Positions 17,839-25,292 of a stretch of DNA of 64,000 bases are shown one piece after another. The translations under genes were made by a program, and so were the position numbers. Source of the DNA: JAVBNF01 sp031551725 (GTDB lineage: Bacteria > Bacteroidota > Bacteroidia > Bacteroidales > P3); assembly GCA_031551725.1 (NCBI GenBank), contig JAVBNF010000001.1, positions 46,981 through 110,980 of the forward strand, in the 5' to 3' direction. The notes below the pieces were generated by a model. The model had not been told where the DNA came from and made no database searches. It saw only the letters and a program-made list of their open reading frames with translations. Within the stretch, counting starts at the first letter, position 1, and each line of letters starts with the position of its first letter.

Positions 17839-17846
17839 CAAATATA
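17839..17846 (-). promoter_or_regulatory. -7 element for the paralogue pair
   Basis: TATATTTG on the minus strand, a perfect TAnnTTTG match, 25 bases upstream of the ATG at 17814. No clear -33 TTTG is seen. Confidence 0.45.
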
Positions 17847-17914
17847 CAAAAATAAATTGTGAATAACGAGTTGTAAATGAAAAATGTGCCTGTTTTTTTG
17901 AAAAAGTAAAAACG

Positions 17915-18991
17915 CTAATTCGTTCGAGCACGAAAATGTTGTGAATCTCCATGCTGATTATAAGCAATAAATGCTCCTGCAGCTTGTATTTCAGCTTCGA
18001 GTTCTGTGAGCAAATCACCAGAATCTTTTTGGATGCCGGGCTTATCTTCGTAAAGCAAATAATCGTCGCGATAACGCATGGGTGTGAGGTTGGGCATTAC
18101 CACATTAGCGCCGATTTCAATGGCTTTTTGTCGCCCTTGTGGATGCAGCGCCTGCATGGCCGTGGTGGCAGCTATGTTGATGTCTTTCATCAAAATACGC
18201 AAAACGGCCACCATTTTCATGGATAAATCGAAACGTTCTTTTTTGGATAAAAGCTGGTTTTTATAAACGTATAACGGTGTGTTTTCGTGTTCGATATATG
18301 GCCCCATGCCCACCATATCGATATCCATATTTTTGATAAAAAGTAAATCATCTGCAAGATTTTCCAAAGTTTGAAAAGGCAATCCGATCATCACGCCCGT
18401 TCCAAGCTGAAAGTCGAGCTTTTGTAAGATTTTCAAGCATTTCAACCGTTCTTCATACGAATGCCCTTCGGGATGAATCTTTGCATACAAATCGGCATCC
18501 GATGCTTCGATACGCAGCAAATATCGCTTTGCTCCTGCTTCGCGCCAGCGCAGATAAGTTTCTTCTCTTTGTTCGCCAAGCGAAAGCGTAATTCCAAGTT
18601 CGTTATTCGTGGCTTGCATGATTTGCTTCAAAAGAAGCTCAATATCATTCACAAAACGTTCGTCCGAACATTCACCCGATTGCAAAACCATAGAGCCGAA
18701 ACCCTTTTCATACGCATATTTTGCGGCAGCAACAACTTCATCGTCATTAACTGTATAACGTCCGACATCGGCATTTCCCGCTCGAATTCCGCAATACAGA
18801 CAGTTTTTTTTGCACCGGTTGGAATATTCTACCAAGCCTCGTAAGTAAACGGCATTTCCAACGTATTGTTCTTTTATTTGTCTCGCTTTCGCGAAAAGCA
18901 AAGCCTCATCGCTTCCTTTTGCCGAAAGGAGTTGAATGATTTCTTCTTTGGAAAAAGTCTGTTTGGATAATATTTGGTTGATTGGTTTCAT
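17915..18991 (-). CDS. hydE: [FeFe] hydrogenase H-cluster radical SAM maturase HydE
   Basis: A radical-SAM enzyme that helps build the two-iron subcluster of [FeFe]-hydrogenase. The 4Fe-4S motif CX3CX2C is CKKNCLYC (about residue 58), and the family block GTGVMIGLPFQTLENLADDL with DIDMVGMGPYIEHENTPLY is diagnostic. The start is set at the ATG at 18991 (MKPINQIL); an extension would translate a LLKLLKLLK tandem repeat. Length is 358 residues. HydF, HydG and the hydrogenase are not nearby. Confidence 0.88.
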   Translation of the reverse strand: MKPINQILSKQTFSKEEIIQLLSAKGSDEALLFAKARQIKEQYVGNAVYLRGLVEYSNRCKKNCLYCGIRAGNADVGRYTVNDDEVVAAAKYAYEKGFGSMVLQSGECSDERFVNDIELLLKQIMQATNNELGITLSLGEQREETYLRWREAGAKRYLLRIEASDADLYAKIHPEGHSYEERLKCLKILQKLDFQLGTGVMIGLPFQTLENLADDLLFIKNMDIDMVGMGPYIEHENTPLYVYKNQLLSKKERFDLSMKMVAVLRILMKDINIAATTAMQALHPQGRQKAIEIGANVVMPNLTPMRYRDDYLLYEDKPGIQKDSGDLLTELEAEIQAAGAFIAYNQHGDSQHFRARTN

Positions 18992-19058
18992 TTTAAGTTT
19001 GAGAAGTTTGAGAAGTTTGAGAAGTTGCACAACCATTCAAAACATTCAAACTTCTGTT
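18992..19058. repeat. Tandem AAGTTTGAG repeat with inverted arm
   Basis: About four copies of the 9-mer AAGTTTGAG are followed by an inverse arm (ATTCAAACTTC), so the spacer between the eIF1-like gene and hydE can fold into a hairpin. A related element fills 53774-53869. Confidence 0.75.
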
Positions 19059-19376
19059 TTATCCTCCGGCTTGTTTTGCTTTATAGCCTGCTTTTAATAA
19101 TAAATCCAACACTTTTGCACGAACATCGCCTTGAATGATGATTTCTCCGTCTTTGGCAGAACCGCCCACGCCGCATTTGGTTTTGAGCATTTTTGCAAGT
19201 GTTTCCAAATCATCGTCAGAACCTTGAAAACCGGTAATCACGGTTGCGGTTTTTCCTCCACGATGTTTGGTTTCGCGCATCACGCGCAGGTTTTGCTGAT
19301 TCGGCGGAAGCGTTTCAATGCTTTCTTCTTCATCATATTTAAAATCCGGATTGGTGGAAAATACGATACGATTCAT
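19059..19376 (-). CDS. Translation initiation factor SUI1/eIF1-like (YciH family)
   Basis: A 105-residue protein. The SUI1 fold is visible from residue 27 on: LRVMRETKHRGGKTATVITGFQG, then LAKMLKTKCGVGGSAKDGEIIIQGD and VLDLLLKAGYK. Bacterial members are thought to influence start-site selection but are not essential. Its neighbours, a lipid kinase upstream and hydE downstream, are separated by repeat-filled spacers. Confidence 0.93.
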   Translation of the reverse strand: MNRIVFSTNPDFKYDEEESIETLPPNQQNLRVMRETKHRGGKTATVITGFQGSDDDLETLAKMLKTKCGVGGSAKDGEIIIQGDVRAKVLDLLLKAGYKAKQAGG

Positions 19377-19451
19377 TTGGTTTAGAGTTTAACGTTTAAT
19401 GTTTAACGTTTAATGTTCAAGTATTTCTCCTTAAACTTTAAACGTTCATCT
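19377..19451. repeat. Tandem GTTTAACGTTTAAT repeat with inverted arm
   Basis: Two copies of GTTTAACGTTTAAT are followed by the inverse pattern (TTAAACTTTAAACGTTC, ATCTTTAAAC), filling the space between the lipid kinase and the eIF1-like gene with a potential hairpin. No similarity to the other families except its layout. Confidence 0.75.
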
Positions 19452-20339
19452 TTAAACATTTTTTGGAACAATTACAATTAATGATTTAGGATCGGATTCG
19501 ATATTTATTTCTTGCGGCATCATCACAGCATCGCCGTCAATATTGGTGTAGTGGGGCTTTCTTTGCTTCAATGTTATTTTTTCGACACGCAAATATTGTA
19601 CGTATTTTGATCTGTCCAATTGTTGAAATAAAAAATACAACCCGGTTCCCAACACGCGCCAAAAGGGCGGTTTACGAACGATACAAACATCAATATGCCC
19701 ATCATCAATTGTTGCATCCGGCGCAATCGGCAGGTCGTATCCGAATTGGTTTCCATTTGCGAAACTGATAAATAAAGCACGAACAGCCAATTGTTTCCCT
19801 TCGTAAAAAAGGCGATAACGTTTGGGTTTGTAAAATGCATATTCCATTAAAACGATTCGCAGATATGCAAAAAATCCACGTTTTTTCACTTTAGCATATT
19901 CGGCGGCCACATTGGCATCATAGCCTACACCTGCAATGCTAAGAAAAAAATGTTCATTGATTTTGACCGTATCAATTCGCTTTTCAACGCCTTTATTTAA
20001 AACTTGAACAGCGTTTTTAACTTGCAAAGGGATATTCAAGCAACGTGCAAAGCCATTGCCGGATCCGATCGGAATCACACCGAGTTTTACGTTCGTATGA
20101 ATCAATCCTCCGGCCACTTCATTAATAGAGCCATCGCCACCGGTAGCCACAACAACATCCGCACCTTTCCTTACCGCTTCGGCGGAAAGTTCGCGTGCAT
20201 GTCCGGCGTACCGGGTGTACCAGATTTCGGCATCATACATGGATTTGTCGAGATATTGCTCAACCGCTTTTTCCACGTATTTTTGCTTCCCTGTTCCGGA
20301 AATAGGATTAACAATAAATATGATTTTCTGTTTCTGCAT
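19452..20339 (-). CDS. Diacylglycerol/lipid kinase family protein (DagK catalytic domain)
   Basis: A 295-residue protein with the DAGK catalytic domain: IIFIVNPISGTGKQKYVEK (residues 6-24), VVVATGGDGSINEVAGGL (the nucleotide-binding GGDG), LGVIPIGSGNGFARCLNIP, and a C-terminal beta-sandwich (AIAPDATIDDGHIDVCIVRKP). YegS/BmrU-type enzymes phosphorylate diacylglycerol or other lipids. The real lipid substrate is not evident. Confidence 0.92.
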   Translation of the reverse strand: MQKQKIIFIVNPISGTGKQKYVEKAVEQYLDKSMYDAEIWYTRYAGHARELSAEAVRKGADVVVATGGDGSINEVAGGLIHTNVKLGVIPIGSGNGFARCLNIPLQVKNAVQVLNKGVEKRIDTVKINEHFFLSIAGVGYDANVAAEYAKVKKRGFFAYLRIVLMEYAFYKPKRYRLFYEGKQLAVRALFISFANGNQFGYDLPIAPDATIDDGHIDVCIVRKPPFWRVLGTGLYFLFQQLDRSKYVQYLRVEKITLKQRKPHYTNIDGDAVMMPQEINIESDPKSLIVIVPKNV

Positions 20340-20392
20340 CTACGCAAAAATACATCTTTTCTTACAGATTGTCAAATTTTCTCAAAAATAAA

Positions 20393-20761
20393 TTAGAACG
20401 GCAAATCGTCGCCGGTATCTGTAAATGTTACATCCATATCGGCGGGCAAGTCGTTTACAACTGCTGCAGGAGCAGCTCCCGGAACGGCTGCATTTTCAAC
20501 ATCAATACGCCAAGCGCGCAAATCGGTGTACCATTTTTCATTAAATTCTCGCGATTCTACATCGAACGAAACTTTCACAGCTGCACCCATTTGCAATTTC
20601 TTGATTTGGTCGGCTTGGTCGCCCCAAGCTGTAAAATACGCTTTCTTCGGGAATTTTTGTTCTGCAACATCAATTACAAAACCTTGTTTTACCCATCTTC
20701 CATTCTTGCCTTCGCCACTTTGCTCGGGCAGGATTTTAAATACATTTCCTCTAATCTCCAT
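20393..20761 (-). CDS. DUF3127 domain protein (OB-fold-like)
   Basis: A 122-residue cytoplasmic protein common in Bacteroidota. Conserved elements include MEIRGNVFKILPEQSGEG, GRWVKQGFVIDV, KKAYFTAWGDQAD and VKVSFDVESREFNEKWYTDLRAWRI, a small beta-barrel pattern similar to single-strand-binding proteins, with a disordered C-terminus ending in an acidic-hydrophobic tip (DTGDDLPF) like that of SSB. DNA binding is inferred, not shown. Its start overlaps the end of the upstream gene by 11 bases. Confidence 0.88.
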   Translation of the reverse strand: MEIRGNVFKILPEQSGEGKNGRWVKQGFVIDVAEQKFPKKAYFTAWGDQADQIKKLQMGAAVKVSFDVESREFNEKWYTDLRAWRIDVENAAVPGAAPAAVVNDLPADMDVTFTDTGDDLPF

Positions 20762-21587
20762 CGGTTCTTTTTATTAAGTCAATAAATTGTAAAATATCCA
20801 CATTTAATTCTATTCCAAAAGAAAGTTTCCCTAAATCGGGCGTGGGCCTGCTTGTTGGAGGTTTCGACGCAAGCGCCTCGTATCTTGCGTAAGCGCCGAT
20901 AAATCCATAGCCAACGTGTATTTCCGGCCCTATCGCCAAATTACTCATCAAATTGGTCGACGCTTTTGTTTTCACTTTCGTTGATCCGGTTCCGTCTTTA
21001 AAAATAATTTTGTCGGCAAAAGCCCAACGCATGAAACATCCGGCATCCACATACCAACGGATAATGTCTCCGCGGTAGCGATTCGGATTGTATCGTAAGA
21101 ACGTGTTTGCAACCAAGTTGGAAGAACTTGCAAACGCTTTATCATGCGGATTGGAATCAAAATAGGCCATTCCTTCATTGGTGAGCTTATAATCCATGTT
21201 GCGATATCCGGCGCCCCATCCCCAATCCAAAGTCCGGTTAAGTTTGTACTTCATCTTAAATTCAATGGCGGCATCGCTCGAACCCCAGAATTTAGTCAAA
21301 TCGGGATCGCCGGCAGTATTAAACCCCACATCCAGATGTATCCACCAGAAAACATTACGATTTGGTCCATACATTTGACGGTTGTATATCTGGTCGGCAT
21401 TGTTTTGATCGAAAATGATCGTTTGAGCGTGAGTGGTGACGAGTGACGAGTGACAGGCGACGAGTAGCAGCAATAGTGACAGGTGACGGGTGACGGGTGA
21501 CGAGTTGGGGTATAGGATCGTTTTGGCAGAATTTTTTCCAAATTTGCCGGAATGTTTGTATTGTATGTTTATTTTTTGTTTTATCAT
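20751..21587 (-). CDS. Hypothetical exported protein with repeat-derived signal peptide
   Basis: A 278-residue protein. After a polar N-terminus (MIKQKINIQYKHSGKF...) comes a hydrophobic segment HLSLLLLLVACHSSLVTTHAQ that would act as signal peptide, cleaved after AQ near residue 56. The mature part has barrel-like strands (WGWGAGYRNMDYKL, AIGPEIHVGYGFIGAYARYEAL). The hydrophobic segment is encoded by the GTGACGAGTGAC repeat at 21430-21506. No other ATG gives a shorter start before it. Overlaps the DUF3127 gene by 11 bases. Family unknown. Confidence 0.7.
   Translation of the reverse strand: MIKQKINIQYKHSGKFGKNSAKTILYPNSSPVTRHLSLLLLLVACHSSLVTTHAQTIIFDQNNADQIYNRQMYGPNRNVFWWIHLDVGFNTAGDPDLTKFWGSSDAAIEFKMKYKLNRTLDWGWGAGYRNMDYKLTNEGMAYFDSNPHDKAFASSSNLVANTFLRYNPNRYRGDIIRWYVDAGCFMRWAFADKIIFKDGTGSTKVKTKASTNLMSNLAIGPEIHVGYGFIGAYARYEALASKPPTSRPTPDLGKLSFGIELNVDILQFIDLIKRTDGD
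21430..21506. repeat. GTGACGAGTGAC imperfect tandem repeat inside a gene
   Basis: About ten imperfect copies of GTGACGAGTGAC/GTGACGGGTGAC lie within the 5' part of the gene at 20751-21587 and encode its hydrophobic export segment. A shorter copy is in the serS promoter region (8829-8850). Confidence 0.8.
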
Positions 21588-21592
21588 TTTTT

Positions 21593-21680
21593 ATTGCGCG
21601 GTGACACTGCGTGTATCCTCGTCTGCGACGAGGTTTCTTCGCAAATTTCCGGGGATTACGCAGATTTACGCAGATTTTTT
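21593..21680 (+). repeat. Structured dispersed repeat, copy 1
   Basis: An 88-base element running from ATTGCGCGGTGACACTG to CAGATTTACGCAGATTTTT. Its centre is a 7-bp hairpin, CCTCGTC TGC GACGAGG (21617-21633). Two further copies in the same orientation are at 25142-25229 and 62917-63006; flanks are conserved and the hairpin stem is different in each. This copy lies between the subtilase gene and the gene at 20751-21587. Confidence 0.85.
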
Positions 21681-21710
21681 TCTGCGATTTCTACACAATC
21701 TGCGGGAAAA

Positions 21711-21753
21711 TCATTCATCACTCATTATTCATCATTCATAAATCATAACTCAT
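21711..21753. repeat. ATTCATCACTCATT repeat overlapping the subtilase 3' end
   Basis: Imperfect units of ATGAATGATGAATAATGAGTGATG (minus strand) fill the spacer and run into the last codons of the subtilase gene, which read ATGAGTTATGATTTATGA. The stop codon is part of the repeat. Confidence 0.65.
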
Positions 21754-23307
21754 TGTGTATCCCATAAAATGGACACGCACGGTTTTGATATCGTCTTCTT
21801 GTAAATCTTTTATTGCAAATTTGAGTACTTCCGGTTGAAAAACTTCCGCAATAGCGTAGCGTTTCAACAATCTATTGTTTTTTTGCAAATGAAAATACAG
21901 TTTGTATGTATTCGATTCGGCGTGCATGGGAAAAAATCGTTTATCGACTGTAATCACAATGCTGTCGTTGGATTTTTCAATAACAAATGTCGGTTGAACG
22001 TCATTTTGTTCTTTGGTAAAATAAGTTGCCTGCGGCGTTCCGTATCCATGTGCATAGTCGAAATAAGGGTACAAATCGCCGGATTTTTGGATTTCCTGCA
22101 ACATTTGCATGTTATTTAAACTGCGGTTCATTTGCCATGCACAAGCTGCAAATCCGCATAGCAAAGGCGAAGCGAAAGATGTACCATCCACATACTCAAA
22201 GCCGGAGCCTGTAGGTACAATAGCCGTTCCGTAAGCCGTTACATTCGGCTTCAAGCGCCCGTCGGCCGTGGGTCCGTAAGAGCTGAAACTGATGTGATGA
22301 TTGGTCTTTTGTGAAATTCCACCAACAGCAATAACACTATCAGCATCGGCAGGAGCGCCAATAACGAGCCAACGCCCGTTAACACCTTCATTCCCGGCGG
22401 CATTTACCACCAGAATTCCCTTGCGGGCAGCAATCAAAGCGCCCCTGGAAGCCATGGATGTGTGCCCGTTCATATCGGAAGGAAAATAACGGTGATTGAT
22501 ATATCCGAGCGAACTATTAATCAAGTTTGCACCGTTGCGCGCAGCCCATTCAACAGCCAGCACCCAGCTTATTTCTTCACTGATTACTTCATAATTCACC
22601 TCAACAGTCGCAAGTAAAAATTCTGCGCCTGTGGCTAATCCCAAATCAATATCGCCATATTTTCCGGCAATGCACGAAAGTACCATCGTGCCGTGCGAAA
22701 CGCCGCGATAAACATTGGGACTATTTTTGGGGAAATTCCAGGTTCCGACGATTTGATTGTTATCACGCAAGTGTTTAAAAACAGGATGTTGATCAACGCC
22801 TGGGAAACCGCCGTCGAATACGGCAATACGCATGCCTGTGCCATCAATTCCCATGTTTTTAAAGTAATTCCCACCCATGCGACTAAGCTGTTTGGCAGCG
22901 GCCAAACGCAGGTCTTCGGGGTTTGAAATTGAAATGCGCGACTCTGCTGATGTTGTTTGCAAAACGGCAACATCCGTTACTGAAGCCACAAACGGAAGCT
23001 GTTTTATGCGGTTTGCTTGACGCGAATTCATATCAACGGCAACGGCATTCAACCAACGACTTTCGGCCAAAATCTTTCCGGAAACGGCATGGACTTTATT
23101 CACATATTCCGCATTTAAAGGCAAGTCACATTCATCGGAAAGCGGAATATTGTTTTGCAAACGATAATTAATGGTTTTTATATCGAAATACGAGTATGGA
23201 TCAAAAGCCACAGATGGCTTATCCGTAAAGGAAACCCAATATTTTTTAGCATTTAGGTTAAGTGCAAAAAACAAGAAAAACAACGTGCAAAAACTTAATT
23301 TTTTCAT
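21736..23307 (-). CDS. Secreted S8-family serine peptidase (subtilase)
   Basis: A 523-residue protein, start at the ATG at 23307, with signal peptide ending near LNAK. The catalytic triad is complete: Asp in IAVFDGGFPGVD (about 170), His in SHGTMVLSCIAG (about 218), Ser in DGTSFASPLLCGFAA (about 388), plus the oxyanion Asn in VVNAAGNEGVNGR. An N-terminal inhibitor-like propeptide (about 30-140) precedes it, and a short C-terminal beta domain follows. No T9SS sorting domain is seen, so it may act in the periplasm or be released by another route. Confidence 0.93.
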   Translation of the reverse strand: MKKLSFCTLFFLFFALNLNAKKYWVSFTDKPSVAFDPYSYFDIKTINYRLQNNIPLSDECDLPLNAEYVNKVHAVSGKILAESRWLNAVAVDMNSRQANRIKQLPFVASVTDVAVLQTTSAESRISISNPEDLRLAAAKQLSRMGGNYFKNMGIDGTGMRIAVFDGGFPGVDQHPVFKHLRDNNQIVGTWNFPKNSPNVYRGVSHGTMVLSCIAGKYGDIDLGLATGAEFLLATVEVNYEVISEEISWVLAVEWAARNGANLINSSLGYINHRYFPSDMNGHTSMASRGALIAARKGILVVNAAGNEGVNGRWLVIGAPADADSVIAVGGISQKTNHHISFSSYGPTADGRLKPNVTAYGTAIVPTGSGFEYVDGTSFASPLLCGFAACAWQMNRSLNNMQMLQEIQKSGDLYPYFDYAHGYGTPQATYFTKEQNDVQPTFVIEKSNDSIVITVDKRFFPMHAESNTYKLYFHLQKNNRLLKRYAIAEVFQPEVLKFAIKDLQEDDIKTVRVHFMGYTMSYDL

Positions 23308-23320
23308 TGTCAAGTGTCAA

Positions 23321-25069
23321 TTAACAATTGTCACTTTTAATGTCTTTGACATTCAGTTGGAGGCTGCATTTGCCGTTCCAGTCGTTTTCTTCAATGTGAT
23401 AGCAAATATCGAATTTCTTTCCGCTGTTGATCGTCAGATAATGCCCGCCTTGATGGAAAGCAATGGCTTCGATGGGAAAACTTGATTTTTCGGGTTGATA
23501 AACTGCCATTTTGATATGGTTTGACCCCACTACACGGGCTTGTCCGCTATCTTTTACCTGTTTACTTGAGAAAACAGGATTGGCATTCCCGGGACCAAAA
23601 GGTGCAAATTGCTTGAGAATACGAATAAATTTCGGAGTAATATCTTGCAAAACGAGTTCTTCGTCGATTTCAATTTCCGGAACAAGTTCTTTGCCTTGTA
23701 AGGTTTCAGTGACGATATACTCAAAACGTTCACGAAATTCGGCAAAGTTCTCAGGTTTTAACGACAAACCGGCAGCATATTTATGCCCACCCCAATGTTC
23801 GAGTAAATCGTTACAGGCTTCAATGGCATCGTAAATATCAAAATCTTTTACAGAACGTGCGGATCCGGTCAGAAAATCGCCCGATTTCGTAAAAACAATG
23901 GTTGGACGGTAATAGTGTTCCGTAAGGCGTGAAGCCACAATTCCAATAACGCCCTTGTGCCAATCAGGGTTGTAAACAATCGTAGATTTACTATTTTTCA
24001 GATCGTCGTTGATATCAAATTCTTCAAGTGCTTCTTTGGTAGCTTGTGTATCCAGCGACTTGCGTTCGGTATTGTAATCATTGATCTTTTTACCCATTTC
24101 GTCGGCTTCCGCGATATTTTCGGAAAGCAAAAGGCGCACGGCATATTTGCCGTTTTCCATACGTCCGGCGGCATTGATGCGTGGGCCTATCAGAAAAACC
24201 AAATCTGTTAATGTCAATTCGCGTGAGAAATACAATTCGGCCTTCCCTTTGTTGCTCTTGTTGTAGTTGGAATATTTCAGAATGGCTTCGAGTGCAGGAC
24301 GCGGTTTTTCGTTCAGTTGCTTTAATCCATAATAACTCAACACCCGGTTTTCGCCGGTAAGCGGCACAATGTCGGAGGCAATGCTGACTGCGACTAAATC
24401 GAGAAAGTCAAAGACTTCTTTTTCGTCGATATTGTTTTTTTGGGCGTAAGCCTGGATTAATTTAAACCCGACGCCGCATCCGGAAAGTTCTTTATACGGA
24501 TAAGGGCAATCGCTTTGCTTAGGATCCAAAACCGCAAGTGCGTTTGGAATTTCATCGCCGGGACGATGATGGTCGCCTACGATAAAATCGATGCCCAATG
24601 AGTTGGAATAATCAATTTGCGAATTGGCTTTGATACCGCAATCGAGTGAGATGATGAGCGTAAATCCATTTTCTTTGGCGAAATCTATGCCGCGCAACGA
24701 AACGCCATAGCCGTCGGTATAACGATCCGGAATATAATATCCCACATGCGGATGTATGCGTTTGAGAAAAGAAAAAACGACAGCAACAGCCGTTGTCCCG
24801 TCCACATCGTAATCGCCGAAAACGAGTATTTTTTCACCATTTTGGATAGCTTTTTCGATGCGTTCGACAGCTTTGTGCATGTCTTTCATCAAGAACGGAT
24901 CGTGCAGGTGTTCTAATTGCGGACGAAAGAAATCACGGGCTTCATCAAAGGTTTGAATCCCTCGTTGAACAAGGAGTTTGGCAATCGTAGCATCCACATT
25001 CAACGTATCTTGAATGGTTTGAACCGCTTCAAGATTGGGTGTTGTTTTATGTTTCCACTGTTTTTGCAT
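23321..25069 (-). CDS. recJ: Single-stranded-DNA-specific exonuclease RecJ
   Basis: A 5'-3' single-strand DNA exonuclease for repair and recombination, 582 residues. DHH-family motifs are intact: LVFGDYDVDGTTAVAVV (about 81-97), LDCGIKA, GDHHRPGDEIP (about 163), and the DHHA1 block GRMENGKYAVRLLL plus HKGVIGIVASRL and GSARSVKDFDIYDAIEACNDLLEHWGGHKYAAG. The C-terminal OB-fold is present. Its promoter lies about 25 bases upstream. Confidence 0.96.
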   Translation of the reverse strand: MQKQWKHKTTPNLEAVQTIQDTLNVDATIAKLLVQRGIQTFDEARDFFRPQLEHLHDPFLMKDMHKAVERIEKAIQNGEKILVFGDYDVDGTTAVAVVFSFLKRIHPHVGYYIPDRYTDGYGVSLRGIDFAKENGFTLIISLDCGIKANSQIDYSNSLGIDFIVGDHHRPGDEIPNALAVLDPKQSDCPYPYKELSGCGVGFKLIQAYAQKNNIDEKEVFDFLDLVAVSIASDIVPLTGENRVLSYYGLKQLNEKPRPALEAILKYSNYNKSNKGKAELYFSRELTLTDLVFLIGPRINAAGRMENGKYAVRLLLSENIAEADEMGKKINDYNTERKSLDTQATKEALEEFDINDDLKNSKSTIVYNPDWHKGVIGIVASRLTEHYYRPTIVFTKSGDFLTGSARSVKDFDIYDAIEACNDLLEHWGGHKYAAGLSLKPENFAEFRERFEYIVTETLQGKELVPEIEIDEELVLQDITPKFIRILKQFAPFGPGNANPVFSSKQVKDSGQARVVGSNHIKMAVYQPEKSSFPIEAIAFHQGGHYLTINSGKKFDICYHIEENDWNGKCSLQLNVKDIKSDNC

Positions 25070-25093
25070 TGTTCACGAAAATGTATAAACATG

Positions 25094-25101
25094 CAAAGAT
25101 A
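25094..25101 (-). promoter_or_regulatory. recJ promoter -7 element
   Basis: TATCTTTG on the minus strand, a perfect TAnnTTTG match, 25 bases upstream of the recJ ATG. No strong -33 element recognised. Confidence 0.45.
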
Positions 25102-25141
25102 GGATTTTTTTTTGGGAAAATCAAGTTAATTTTTCGAAAGT

Positions 25142-25229
25142 GATTGCGCGGTAACACTACGTGTATCTTTGCCTGCGGCAAAGGAGCATCGCAGATCGCG
25201 GAGATTACGCAGATTTCCGCAGATTTTTA
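25142..25229 (+). repeat. Structured dispersed repeat, copy 2
   Basis: Matches copies at 21593-21680 and 62917-63006: GATTGCGCGGTAACACTAC at the left and GATTACGCAGATTTCCGCAG at the right. The central hairpin is CTTTGCC TGC GGCAAAG (25167-25183), a 7-bp stem different from those of the other copies. It lies between the MFS gene and recJ. Confidence 0.85.
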
Positions 25230-25237
25230 TGATACAA

Positions 25238-25269
25238 AAAATGGGTGCAGAAATTTCTGCACCCATTTT
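25238..25269. terminator. 32-base perfect palindrome after the MFS gene
   Basis: A perfect palindrome centred at 25253/25254 with core GGGTGCAGAAATTTCTGCACCC and A/T ends, 24 bases beyond the stop of the minus-strand transporter. On the minus strand the stem ends in TTTTTT, so it is a likely terminator. It could also serve the plus strand. Confidence 0.75.
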
Positions 25270-25292
25270 ACATTTTATCGAAACAACAGGAA

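Noticed and set aside
18992..19036. N-terminal extension of HydE (MVVQLLKLLKLLKLK)
   Set aside because: It is translated from the AAGTTTGAG tandem repeat; HydE proteins begin near the ATG at 18991.
19377..19451. Possible CRISPR-like direct repeats
   Set aside because: Units are short, imperfect and contiguous with no spacers; no cas genes are present.
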